A stretch of 6,245 bases of DNA from an uncultured Clostridia bacterium (lineage in GTDB: Bacteria; Bacillota; Clostridia; Oscillospirales; Ruminococcaceae), in NCBI GenBank assembly GCA_947385505.1, contig CANDLP010000148.1, positions 1 through 6,245 of the forward strand, given 5' to 3'. The translations under genes and the position numbers were made by a program. Each line of letters starts with the position of its first letter. Within the stretch, counting starts at the first letter, position 1. This document shows, one piece after another, positions 1 through 5,854 of the stretch. Below the pieces are notes generated by a model. That model saw nothing but the letters and a program-made list of their open reading frames with translations. It did not search any database and was not told the DNA's origin.

Positions 1-3
1 ATT

Positions 4-32
4 ATTATATCACTTACTTTTACTTTTGTCAA
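4..32 (-). promoter_or_regulatory. Perfect consensus sigma-A promoter reading out of the left edge
   Basis: On the minus strand a -35 TTGACA (27-32) is followed by exactly 17 bp and a -10 TATAAT (4-9), a full match to the housekeeping sigma consensus. The expected start of transcription is a few bases beyond the left edge, so the gene it drives lies outside the window. The spacer contains short AAAGT-type repeats. It lies about 180 bp downstream of the nrdR stop and starts a separate transcription unit on the same strand. The boxes are seen directly; activity is inferred. Confidence 0.85.
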
Positions 33-55
33 CACTTTTTTATCTTTTTCTTGAT

Positions 56-70
56 TTTTGGCGCTTTTGT
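56..70. repeat. 15-bp direct repeat, copy 1 (TTTTGGCGCTTTTGT)
   Basis: This 15-mer is identical, in the same orientation, to 5897-5911. On the minus strand it reads ACAAAAGCGCCAAAA and lies about 24 bp upstream of the -35 box of the promoter at 4-32. The other copy lies about 43 bp upstream of the purB -35 box. Both copies are intergenic. Similar position relative to two same-strand promoters makes a shared protein-binding site possible. It could also be a remnant of a dispersed repeat or chance in T-rich DNA. Confidence 0.5.
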
Positions 71-149
71 CGGTTTTTTTTGCGTTTTTGGCCCGTTGTT
101 GTTTATTTTGCACATTACATTGTCGTTTATGCACGATTTATAATACTTT

Positions 150-173
150 AAAAAACACAATGACAGTTTTTTT
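150..173 (-). terminator. Weak A/T-stem hairpin, possible nrdR terminator
   Basis: The plus strand reads AAAAAAC, a 9-nt loop, then GTTTTTT with a further T. A transcript in either direction would form a weak 7-bp stem of A-U pairs plus one G-C, without the GC-rich core of a standard intrinsic terminator. It is the only hairpin-plus-T-run seen in the ~180 bp between the nrdR stop and the next promoter. The rest of 1-209 is very T-rich on the plus strand and I see no gene in it. Low confidence. Confidence 0.25.
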
Positions 174-209
174 ATTCAATACTGCATTCAAGCCGAGCTG
201 TTAAACGAC

Positions 210-686
210 CTATTTTTCAATATTCTGTTCTCTGTTCTTGTCCTCGGATAATTCGGTTATTACTTTTATAAAGCTCTCAGCGTCATTAAATTTCTGATAC
301 ACCGAAGCAAATCTTATATAAGCCACCGCGTCCTTATCCTTAAGCTTACGAAGCGCCATTTCACCAATCTGAGTGCTGGTGACTTCATCTTTAAAGTTGT
401 TTCTCAATTCGCTTACTATACTGTCTACCATTTCATTAGCAGTTCTCGTGTCTATGGTAGAGCGGTTGGCGGCAGCCCTGACAATGCTCTTCAAAAGCTT
501 ATCGCGCTTAAACTCTTCCACAGAACCGTTTTTCTTAGTCACCATAAGCGGAGTATTCTCTATTTCCTCATATGTGGTGAACCTCTCCTTACACTTAAGA
601 CATTCTCTGCGGCGGCGTATTCTGTTTTCGGTAGGACGGGAATCAATCACCTTGCTGTCATTATATCCGCAACTTGGACATTTCAT
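210..686 (-). CDS. nrdR: Transcriptional repressor NrdR
   Basis: NrdR is a nucleotide-sensing repressor of ribonucleotide reductase genes; by family knowledge it binds paired NrdR boxes and reads ATP/dATP through its ATP-cone. The 158-residue protein has the expected layout. An N-terminal zinc ribbon carries Cys3/Cys6 and Cys29/Cys32, with VIDSR and IRRRREC between the pairs and ERFTTYE after them. An ATP-cone follows at about residues 47-137 (VTKKNGSVEEF near its start, AYIRFASVYQKF near its end), then a short charged tail. The second Cys pair is usually at 31/34, so the ribbon loop is about two residues short. The ATG at 686 is preceded by GAAAGGAT with a rather long spacer (about 12 nt) and starts the canonical MKCPSC sequence. 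The gene has its own promoter at 732-760. No reductase gene lies in the window, so its targets are elsewhere. Function is very secure. Confidence 0.97.
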   Translation of the reverse strand: MKCPSCGYNDSKVIDSRPTENRIRRRRECLKCKERFTTYEEIENTPLMVTKKNGSVEEFKRDKLLKSIVRAAANRSTIDTRTANEMVDSIVSELRNNFKDEVTSTQIGEMALRKLKDKDAVAYIRFASVYQKFNDAESFIKVITELSEDKNREQNIEK

Positions 687-731
687 AATTTACGCTGATC
701 CTTTCACAAAATTTAAATATACTTTTTGTAT

Positions 732-760
732 ATAATAACATTTTTTTGCAGAATTTGCAA
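732..760 (-). promoter_or_regulatory. Predicted nrdR promoter
   Basis: On the minus strand TTGCAA (755-760) is separated by 17 bp from TATTAT (732-737), with a TG one base before the -10 (extended -10). The start would be near 725, giving a leader of about 40 nt. The -35 is the left arm of a small dyad, TTGCA-5-TGCAA. The promoter lies entirely in the 80-bp gap after the isomerase-like gene, so nrdR can be transcribed separately. No convincing NrdR box is seen here. Confidence 0.7.
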
Positions 761-766
761 TACTTT

Positions 767-1543
767 TCAGAAAAAACCTTTCATAAAAGTTACGCTTTCT
801 TTTAGCTCGCTCATTTTTTCAAATCCGTCCTTATACAGTTCTAAAATTATTCCGCCCTTATATCCTGTTTTTTTCAGTGTTTCGGCAAATCCCGCAAAAT
901 TAAAGCGTCCTTTTCCTACCGCAACGCAATCATTTTCAGAGGTATTGTCGCTTAAGTGGCAGTGAGCGACTCTGTCTCCAATAACGTTTAATATTTTAAA
1001 ACAGTCTATACCGCTTCTAAGAGCCTGTTTAACATCAAGCACAAAATCACATTCTTCTCCCAGACTTTTTTTCATGTTTATAAGAAAATCCAAACTGCCG
1101 CTTTTACAGTAGCTTACATTTTCCTGAGCCACAGTTACGCCGAACGCCTTTCCTTTTTCCCTTAAAGCAAAATACCGCTCAAAATACAATTCCTCAGAAC
1201 ACTCCGCGCTTTTAAGAGCGCCGTGAAGAATAAAAATTTTCGCGCCAAGCTCATTCATTACTTCAAAGTATCTTTTATAAACTTCCATAATATCGTCTAC
1301 ACGCCTTTGATAATTCCCAAAAAGCGACATGGTTTCCAGCGCGCAGGTGTATGGATGAACGGAGAGTATAGTAGGACAGTATTTTTTTATAATTGATTTT
1401 ATTTCTTTGTAAACAGAGCCGTTCATTTCACAGTCGGCGTTAAAGAAAATTTCAAGAGTATCTATACCCGCCTCACACAAACCGAGCAAAGCCTTTTCTG
1501 TTTCAACAGGATACAAGCATGCAGTTGAAACTCCTATGTTCAT
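767..1543 (-). CDS. Sugar phosphate isomerase/epimerase-like TIM-barrel protein (AP endonuclease 2 fold)
   Basis: The 258-residue protein looks like a member of the xylose isomerase-like TIM-barrel superfamily (Pfam AP_endonuc_2), metal-dependent enzymes that isomerise or epimerise sugars and related polyols. The beta strands carry the expected metal and acid residues: IGVST at the N-terminus, His63 (LSVHPY), His107 (ILHGA), Glu141 (AQENVSY), Asp170 (VLDVKQA), His194/His196 with Asp199 (HCHLSD), a VGKGRFNF stretch near 209-216 matching the usual G.G..df motif, and Glu235 (IILELY). Length is typical for single-domain members, with no signal peptide or membrane segment. The ATG at 1543 has AAAGGA 8 nt upstream. 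No clear promoter lies directly in front, so it may depend on read-through past the secF hairpin or on a promoter not recognised. Base composition looks lower in GC than secDF. Neighbours give no hint of substrate, and deoxyribonuclease IV activity is not supported, so no gene symbol is given. Confidence 0.85.
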   Translation of the reverse strand: MNIGVSTACLYPVETEKALLGLCEAGIDTLEIFFNADCEMNGSVYKEIKSIIKKYCPTILSVHPYTCALETMSLFGNYQRRVDDIMEVYKRYFEVMNELGAKIFILHGALKSAECSEELYFERYFALREKGKAFGVTVAQENVSYCKSGSLDFLINMKKSLGEECDFVLDVKQALRSGIDCFKILNVIGDRVAHCHLSDNTSENDCVAVGKGRFNFAGFAETLKKTGYKGGIILELYKDGFEKMSELKESVTFMKGFF

Positions 1544-1586
1544 TACGGTTTTCCTTTCTTTTTTATATTATTTCCCCATAAACAAT

Positions 1587-1611
1587 CAGAGCCCGACCAA
1601 GTCGGGTTCTG
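1587..1611 (-). terminator. Hairpin after secF, probable terminator or attenuator
   Basis: Arms 1587-1597 and 1601-1611 pair around a 3-nt loop. In the minus-strand transcript the stem is CAGA and CCCGAC pairing with GTCGGG and TCTG, with one A-C mismatch. It starts 7 nt after the secF stop and is followed by ATTGTTTA, a modest U-rich tract. In the plus direction the stem is complete with one G-U pair but is followed by an A-run, so minus-strand use is more likely. The weak U-tract may allow read-through into the isomerase-like gene. Confidence 0.6.
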
Positions 1612-1618
1612 AAAAACA

Positions 1619-2563
1619 TTATTTCTTTTCCGAAAGAGCTTTCTTCTCCTTATGAAGCTGCCAAGTAACCCACATAGGCCCCGACATAAACACGGAAGAA
1701 TAAAATCCTGCCACAAGACCTATCAACAGCGGAAACGCAAAGCTGATAATCGACTCAACTCCGCAAATTTTCGCAACAACACAAATTGCCAAAGCCGCAA
1801 ACGCAGTGGTGATAGTAGTGTTTATGGAACGCGTCATTGTCTGAGACACGCTGGTGTTCATCAATTCAACAAGCCCCATTTTCTTTCCGTAAAGAGTCCT
1901 GTTTTCGCGTATTCTGTCATAGGTTACAATAGTATTGTTTATAGAGTAGCCTAAAATCGTAAGAACTACCGCCATAAAGTTTGCGTCCAACGGAAGCCTG
2001 AAAAAGATAAAGGAAGCAAACACTATCACTATATCATGAATAAGTGCCACCAGCGCAAAAACGCCCGCCGAGAGACCGCCTATTTTCTTAAATCTGAAAG
2101 CGATATAAACTACCAGCAATATAAAGGAAAATATAACGGCTACCAGACATTTAACAAAAAATTTCCAACCCGACGTGGGGCTTACATCCTGGCTGTTAAG
2201 TCTTTCAAGCTGATTTTCGCTGAATTTTTCCATAAGTCCGGCGGACATATCGTTAAGCACATCCGCCGTCAATCCGTCGTTGGAGGCATAAGAAAGCGTC
2301 ACATTGTTTGTTGAAGAATTAAGCGAAGAACCGGTAGTAACATTAACCGTACCATAACCGTATTCCTCCGCCGCGGACTTAAGCGCCGCCGTATCAAGAT
2401 CACCCGTGTAGCTGTATGTGATCAGCGTACCGCCCTTAAATTCAATATCCACCTCAATACCCGCGGATAAAGCGACAACAAGCGCCGCTAAAGCGATAAC
2501 TATTGGAATAACAAAGAATATCCTTTTCTTTCCGTAGATGTCCCAAACTTTTTTCTTACTCAT
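1619..2563 (-). CDS. secF: Protein translocase subunit SecF
   Basis: SecF pairs with SecD in the cytoplasmic membrane and, by family knowledge, uses the proton gradient to help pull exported proteins out of SecYEG. The 314-residue protein has one N-terminal membrane segment (about 14-35), an extracytoplasmic domain (about 36-132) opening with the GIEVDIEFKGG motif, and a five-segment C-terminal membrane bundle (about 134-300). Family motifs seen are HD at 176-177, GYSINNTIVTYDRIREN (205-221) and the Arg in TMTRSINTT (Arg245). Position 210 is Asn where the common motif has Asp. The start is the ATG at 2563, with GGAGG 8 nt upstream inside the end of secD. A GTG at 2572 in the same frame abuts that GGAGG and cannot use it. 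The gene overlaps secD by 8 nt (ATGAGTAA), which suggests translational coupling and balanced SecD:SecF synthesis. Confidence 0.97.
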   Translation of the reverse strand: MSKKKVWDIYGKKRIFFVIPIVIALAALVVALSAGIEVDIEFKGGTLITYSYTGDLDTAALKSAAEEYGYGTVNVTTGSSLNSSTNNVTLSYASNDGLTADVLNDMSAGLMEKFSENQLERLNSQDVSPTSGWKFFVKCLVAVIFSFILLVVYIAFRFKKIGGLSAGVFALVALIHDIVIVFASFIFFRLPLDANFMAVVLTILGYSINNTIVTYDRIRENRTLYGKKMGLVELMNTSVSQTMTRSINTTITTAFAALAICVVAKICGVESIISFAFPLLIGLVAGFYSSVFMSGPMWVTWQLHKEKKALSEKK

Positions 2564-3953
2564 TGTTAGCACCTCCGTAAAGAGCAGGCTTCCTGAACGC
2601 CTTGAAATCCGCCAGAGACGCCGTCATAAGCCTTGAAAGCAGGATACCGAAAAGGAAGTTCAGTATAACGCCCACAGCCAAGGTATAGCCAAAGGAATAA
2701 ATTGTACCTTCGGTAGAAGCGCCGAACCAGATAAAAATAGGCGAAAGAATGATGGAACAAATGCTGTCGCTGGTACCGAAAGCGCCCATCAATATAAGAG
2801 CCACAATAACCATTGTGATATTGCCGTCGAAAATAGCGGAAAAAGCGCGCTTATATCCCACGCGGATCGCTCCGTTTACCGACTTGCCCGCGTATATCTC
2901 TTCCTTAATACGCTCAGCCGTGATAACGTTGGCGTCAACGCCCATACCCAATGCGAGAATTATACCCGCTATACCGGGAATGGTAAGCGTAAAGCTTTCG
3001 TTAAAGCCAAAGAATCCCGTTACCGCCGCGAATGTGCCCGCCGCTTGTCCCAAAAGGGCGATGGAAGCTACAAAACCGGGAAGACGGTATTTAACAATCA
3101 TAAATACCACAATAAACACAAAACCGATCAGTCCCGCGATAGCCATAGCGTCTCTCGCGCCCTCGCCGAGGGTGGGGCTTATGGTGCTGAAGTTGGCGGT
3201 AACCAAGTTAAAGGGCAATGCGCCGCCGTTTATTTTATCCGCCAAAGCCTTTGCGCTTTCCGCAGTAAAGCTGCCGCTTATGGTTGCGGAGCCGTCGGTG
3301 ATGTGAGCGGAAACTCTCGGTTCGGAAATCATATCGTCATCCATCCAGATGGATATAATGCCGTTTGTGGCGCTGAGTCTTTCGGTAGCCTCCGAAAAAG
3401 CGGATACGCCCGAATCCTTAAGCGTCAGGGCGATCTGATATTCCTTATCCTGAGTATTATAATAAGCTCTTGCGCTTTCCACGTCCGCGCCGTTCAAAAC
3501 CAGAGGGAGATCCTCATAGGTCTGATCCTCTCCGATCGAGGTGCTTCCGCCTTCGCGGAAGGAAAGCATAGCCGTTTCACCCAATTCCTTTACCGCCGCT
3601 TCAGGGTCGAAATCGGTGTCGTCCGACTGCCACGGGAAACGAACTATTATCTGGTGGGTGGAATAGTCTACATACAGATCGTAGTCTGTAATATTGCTGT
3701 TGAGCATACGGGTTTCGATTACCGATCTTGCGGCGTCCATCTGATACTCGTCCGCCTCGTATCCCTCCGGAGGTGTGAAGGTAACGTCGACGCCGCCCCT
3801 TATGTCGATACCCCAGCGAATATCCGACAACCCGCGTATCCAGGTAGTGGTGATATCTCCGTAAAACGTGTGAACGCCGATAGAAGCCAACAGCGCAAAC
3901 ACTATAATAAGTCCTGCCACTACGAAGAAAACGGGCTTTTTAATTCTTTTCAA
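2556..3953 (-). CDS. secD: Protein translocase subunit SecD (TTG start)
   Basis: SecD is the larger partner of SecF in the proton-driven accessory complex of the Sec translocon. The 465-residue protein has an N-terminal membrane segment (about 8-26), a large extracytoplasmic domain (about 30-265) beginning with GIDIRGGVDV, and a six-segment-type membrane domain from about 270. The key motif GMGVDANVITAERIKEE (336-352) is intact; Asp340 corresponds to the proton-path Asp of the family. Residues about 393-417, between the segment at 376-392 and the last one (419-441), form an extra hydrophobic insertion (SICSIILSPIFIWFG) absent from well-studied SecD proteins. The start is TTG at 3953: a stop codon lies directly upstream in frame, GGAG lies 10 nt upstream, and the next Met is residue 72, past the first membrane segment. 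The gene follows an unusual palindrome-rich leader and overlaps secF by 8 nt. Confidence 0.96.
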   Translation of the reverse strand: MKRIKKPVFFVVAGLIIVFALLASIGVHTFYGDITTTWIRGLSDIRWGIDIRGGVDVTFTPPEGYEADEYQMDAARSVIETRMLNSNITDYDLYVDYSTHQIIVRFPWQSDDTDFDPEAAVKELGETAMLSFREGGSTSIGEDQTYEDLPLVLNGADVESARAYYNTQDKEYQIALTLKDSGVSAFSEATERLSATNGIISIWMDDDMISEPRVSAHITDGSATISGSFTAESAKALADKINGGALPFNLVTANFSTISPTLGEGARDAMAIAGLIGFVFIVVFMIVKYRLPGFVASIALLGQAAGTFAAVTGFFGFNESFTLTIPGIAGIILALGMGVDANVITAERIKEEIYAGKSVNGAIRVGYKRAFSAIFDGNITMVIVALILMGAFGTSDSICSIILSPIFIWFGASTEGTIYSFGYTLAVGVILNFLFGILLSRLMTASLADFKAFRKPALYGGANNE

Positions 3954-4000
3954 TTAGATTTCACTCCGTTCCTGTCCTGTTTTTTCGGTTTCTGTCATTT

Positions 4001-4179
4001 TATACTAAGTTCTGTTTCAAAACATTTTATGTTTTGAAACACTTCGAAAGCTAAGCTTTCGAAGTGCGGCGCAACCGCAGAACTGCCGTTCATACTCATT
4101 CGCGAAATCTTCGATTTCGCAGCCGCCTCATAGCGGCGGCATTGCAAATCGTGTATGATTTGCAATAGAATGAAGTATA
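4001..4179. repeat. 179-bp element of head-to-tail palindromes with terminal inverted repeats
   Basis: The outer ends TATACT-AAG-TTCT (4001-4013) and AGAA-TGA-AGTATA (4167-4179) pair at 10 of 13 positions plus a G-T. Seven palindromes fill the inside almost without gaps. They are P1 4014-4040 (12-bp arms, GTTTCAAAACAT, 3-nt loop), P2 4040-4066 (13-bp arms, CACTTCGAAAGCT, 1-nt centre), P3 4065-4079 (TGCGG/CCGCA), P4 4080-4091 (GAAC/GTTC), P5 4102-4120 (GCGAAATC/GATTTCGC), P6 4122-4140 (GCCGCC/GGCGGC) and P7 4141-4166 (10-bp arms, ATTGCAAATC, 6-nt loop). All arms are perfect; only 4092-4101 and 4121 are unpaired. As RNA it would be a closed multibranch structure with seven hairpins. None is followed by a T-tract, so it is not a simple terminator. 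It lies in the secD leader. It could be a MITE or REP-like dispersed element, a structured RNA, or a protein-binding array. The structure is seen directly; its role is unknown. Confidence 0.9.
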
Positions 4180-4228
4180 TAAGCAAAAACACATTAACCT
4201 TGTATTAAATTTAAGGATAACCTTATAT

Positions 4229-4257
4229 ATTATAGTAGATTATTTCCCATAAGTCAA
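4229..4257 (-). promoter_or_regulatory. Predicted secDF promoter
   Basis: On the minus strand TTGACT (4252-4257) is followed by a 17-bp spacer and TATAAT (4229-4234), one mismatch from full consensus. The start would be near 4222, next to a small AAGG-ATAA-CCTT dyad (4213-4224). The resulting leader to the secD TTG would be about 270 nt and would contain the whole palindrome element. No better promoter is visible closer to secD; a TATAAA near 3999-4004 lacks a fitting -35. Confidence 0.8.
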
Positions 4258-4287
4258 GAAGTTTCGTATATTTTTCATAATATTTTA

Positions 4288-4319
4288 CCTGTTTTATTAC
4301 GTTTTATTAAAATAACAGG
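4288..4319 (-). terminator. Weak hairpin after purB, possible terminator
   Basis: Six-base arms CCTGTT and AACAGG (plus-strand 4288-4293 and 4314-4319) enclose a 20-nt AT-rich loop that contains a tandem GTTTTATTA repeat (4291-4299, 4301-4309). It begins 7 nt after the purB stop. No T-run follows in the minus direction, so it is a poor intrinsic terminator. purB transcription may continue into secD or end by another route. Confidence 0.25.
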
Positions 4320-4326
4320 CGCGTTT

Positions 4327-5766
4327 TCAGACCGAAAGCTCCGATTTTTCGCCGAGAACATTCTTATTAGCTTCAAGAACGGGATAAATACATTCCTTAA
4401 GGAAGTTGTCAACCTGCTCCGCGCTTCGTCCGGTATAGTTTTCGGGTTTAAGAACCGATTCTATCTCCTCTTTTGTCATATTAAAAAACGGATCGGCGGC
4501 AATTCGGTCAACCAAATCGTTTTCCTTACCCTCCTCCTTTACCGCTTTGGCGGCGGCAAGGCTGTGCCCCCGAAGCGCTTCGTGTATCTCCTGCCTGTTT
4601 CCGCCTTTTTCCACAAGGCGCATCATAATGTTTTCGGTAGCCATAAAGGGAAGCTCCCTCATAACTCTTGCCCTTATCGATTTTTCATAAACCACAAGAC
4701 CGTCGGTAACGTTTATCATTATGTTAAGAATAGCGTCCACAGCTAAAAACGATTCCGCTACGGCTATCCTTTTATTTGCGCTGTCGTCAAGAGTTCTTTC
4801 AAACCATTGTGTGGCGCTTGTGAAAGCAGGATTCAGCGCGTCTACCATTACATAACGCGCCAAAGAGGTTATGCGCTCCGCCCTCATGGGATTCCTCTTG
4901 TAAGGCATTGCCGAAGAGCCTATCTGATGTTCCTCAAAAGGTTCCTCCATTTCCTTAAAGCTTGCCAAAATGCGAAGGTCGTTGCTGAATTTTGAACAGC
5001 TTGCGGCAATACCGGCAAGAACGTTTACAGTCATTGTGTCAATTTTTCTTGAATAAGTCTGACCGCTCACCGGAACGCACTTTTCAAAGCCCATTTCTTC
5101 GGCTATCATTTTTTCAAGCCTGTCTATCTTTTCCCCGTCACCCCCGAAAAGCTCAACAAAGCTTGCCTGCGTGCCCGTAGTACCCTTCTGACCCAACAGC
5201 TTAAGGCTGTTCATACGATGCTCAAGCTCCTCAAGATCCATAAGCAGCTCGTTTATCCAAAGAGCGGCGCGCTTGCCTACGGTGGTAAGCTGAGCGGGCT
5301 GTAAATGAGTATAGGCAAGGCAGGGCATATTTTTATATTTTTCCGCGAATCCCGCCAGATTTGAAAGCACGTTTACAAGCTTTCTGTGCACTATTCTCAT
5401 AGCGTCTCTCATAATGATAATATCCGTATTATCGCCCACATAACAAGAGGTTGCGCCCAGATGTATAATTCCCGCCGCGTCGGGACAAGCCCTTCCGTAG
5501 GCGTATACGTGGGACATTACGTCATGACGCACTTCCTTTTCCCTCGCTTCGGCAATCTCAAAATCTATATTGTCAACATTGGCTTCCAGCTGATCCACCT
5601 GTTCCTGCGTAATATCCAGACCCAGCTTCATTTCCGCTCTCGCCAGAGCCACCCAAAGGCGGCGGAAGGTGCCGAATTTTTTCTGCTGTGAAAAAACGTA
5701 CTGCATTTCTTTGCTTGCGTATCTGGTGCAAAGAGGGCTTTCGTAGGTGTTATAATCTCTTGACAT
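4327..5766 (-). CDS. purB: Adenylosuccinate lyase PurB
   Basis: PurB carries out two eliminations of fumarate in purine synthesis: SAICAR to AICAR, and adenylosuccinate to AMP. The 479-residue protein belongs to the fumarase/aspartase superfamily. Visible motifs are RHDVMSH (80-86), HLGATSCYVGDN (102-113), YTHLQPAQ with the catalytic-type His154, the signature GSSAMPYKRN (283-292) on the flexible catalytic loop, and QWFERTLDDSANKR (320-333). A C-terminal ADSL domain spans about 370-460. It resembles the long animal-type enzyme (YESPLCTRYASKEM at the N-terminus) more than the shorter Bacillus form. The ATG at 5766 is preceded by a full AGGAGG four bases upstream. The open frame extends 60 codons further to 5946, but that stretch has no family similarity and contains the promoter, so the later start is chosen. 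A promoter with an overlapping dyad lies at 5824-5854. No other pur gene is nearby. Confidence 0.97.
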   Translation of the reverse strand: MSRDYNTYESPLCTRYASKEMQYVFSQQKKFGTFRRLWVALARAEMKLGLDITQEQVDQLEANVDNIDFEIAEAREKEVRHDVMSHVYAYGRACPDAAGIIHLGATSCYVGDNTDIIIMRDAMRIVHRKLVNVLSNLAGFAEKYKNMPCLAYTHLQPAQLTTVGKRAALWINELLMDLEELEHRMNSLKLLGQKGTTGTQASFVELFGGDGEKIDRLEKMIAEEMGFEKCVPVSGQTYSRKIDTMTVNVLAGIAASCSKFSNDLRILASFKEMEEPFEEHQIGSSAMPYKRNPMRAERITSLARYVMVDALNPAFTSATQWFERTLDDSANKRIAVAESFLAVDAILNIMINVTDGLVVYEKSIRARVMRELPFMATENIMMRLVEKGGNRQEIHEALRGHSLAAAKAVKEEGKENDLVDRIAADPFFNMTKEEIESVLKPENYTGRSAEQVDNFLKECIYPVLEANKNVLGEKSELSV

Positions 5767-5823
5767 AATGCCTCCTGTTGTTTTGTTTCTTTTATACCGC
5801 TTTTCGACGATATATTTATATAA

Positions 5824-5852
5824 GCATTTTACCATATTTTGAGGTAAAATGC
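5824..5852. promoter_or_regulatory. 29-bp dyad over the purB promoter, candidate operator
   Basis: GCATTTTACC (5824-5833) and GGTAAAATGC (5843-5852) form perfect 10-bp arms around a 9-bp centre. The dyad runs from within the -35 to just past the -10, so a bound dimer would block RNA polymerase. The half-sites are about two helical turns apart. It does not resemble the CCGAAC-type PurR box of Bacillus. Since it lies upstream of the inferred transcription start it would not be an RNA hairpin. The regulator is unknown. Confidence 0.55.
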
Positions 5853-5854
5853 AA
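5826..5854 (-). promoter_or_regulatory. Predicted purB promoter (extended -10)
   Basis: On the minus strand TTGCAT (5849-5854) is followed by a 17-bp spacer and TAAAAT (5826-5831), with TG one base before the -10. The start would be near 5819, giving a leader of about 50 nt that ends in AGGAGG. Both boxes lie largely within a perfect inverted repeat (5824-5852). Confidence 0.75.

Noticed and set aside
122..209. Inverted repeat GTCGTTTA / TAAACGAC flanking the nrdR 3' end
   Set aside because: Arms are only 8 bp and 72 bp apart in AT-rich DNA; this is not far from chance.
721..745. NrdR box in front of nrdR
   Set aside because: A TATATA-centred stretch is present but the flanking bases do not give the paired ACAC/GTGT-type boxes of known NrdR sites.
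2564..2572. GTG start for secF at 2572
   Set aside because: It directly abuts the GGAGG, leaving no spacer. The ATG at 2563 has an 8-nt spacer and the usual overlap with secD.
3045..4037. 330-codon plus-strand open frame opposite secD
   Set aside because: It is antisense to secD, has no family features and runs into the palindrome element; it is a shadow of secD codon use. The other plus-strand frames were dropped for the same reason.
4014..4066. Intrinsic terminator for purB in P1/P2
   Set aside because: The hairpins are strong, but neither direction has a T-run directly after the stem, and the secDF promoter lies upstream of them.
4014..4166. CRISPR array
   Set aside because: The units are different palindromes next to each other, not one direct repeat with regular unique spacers.
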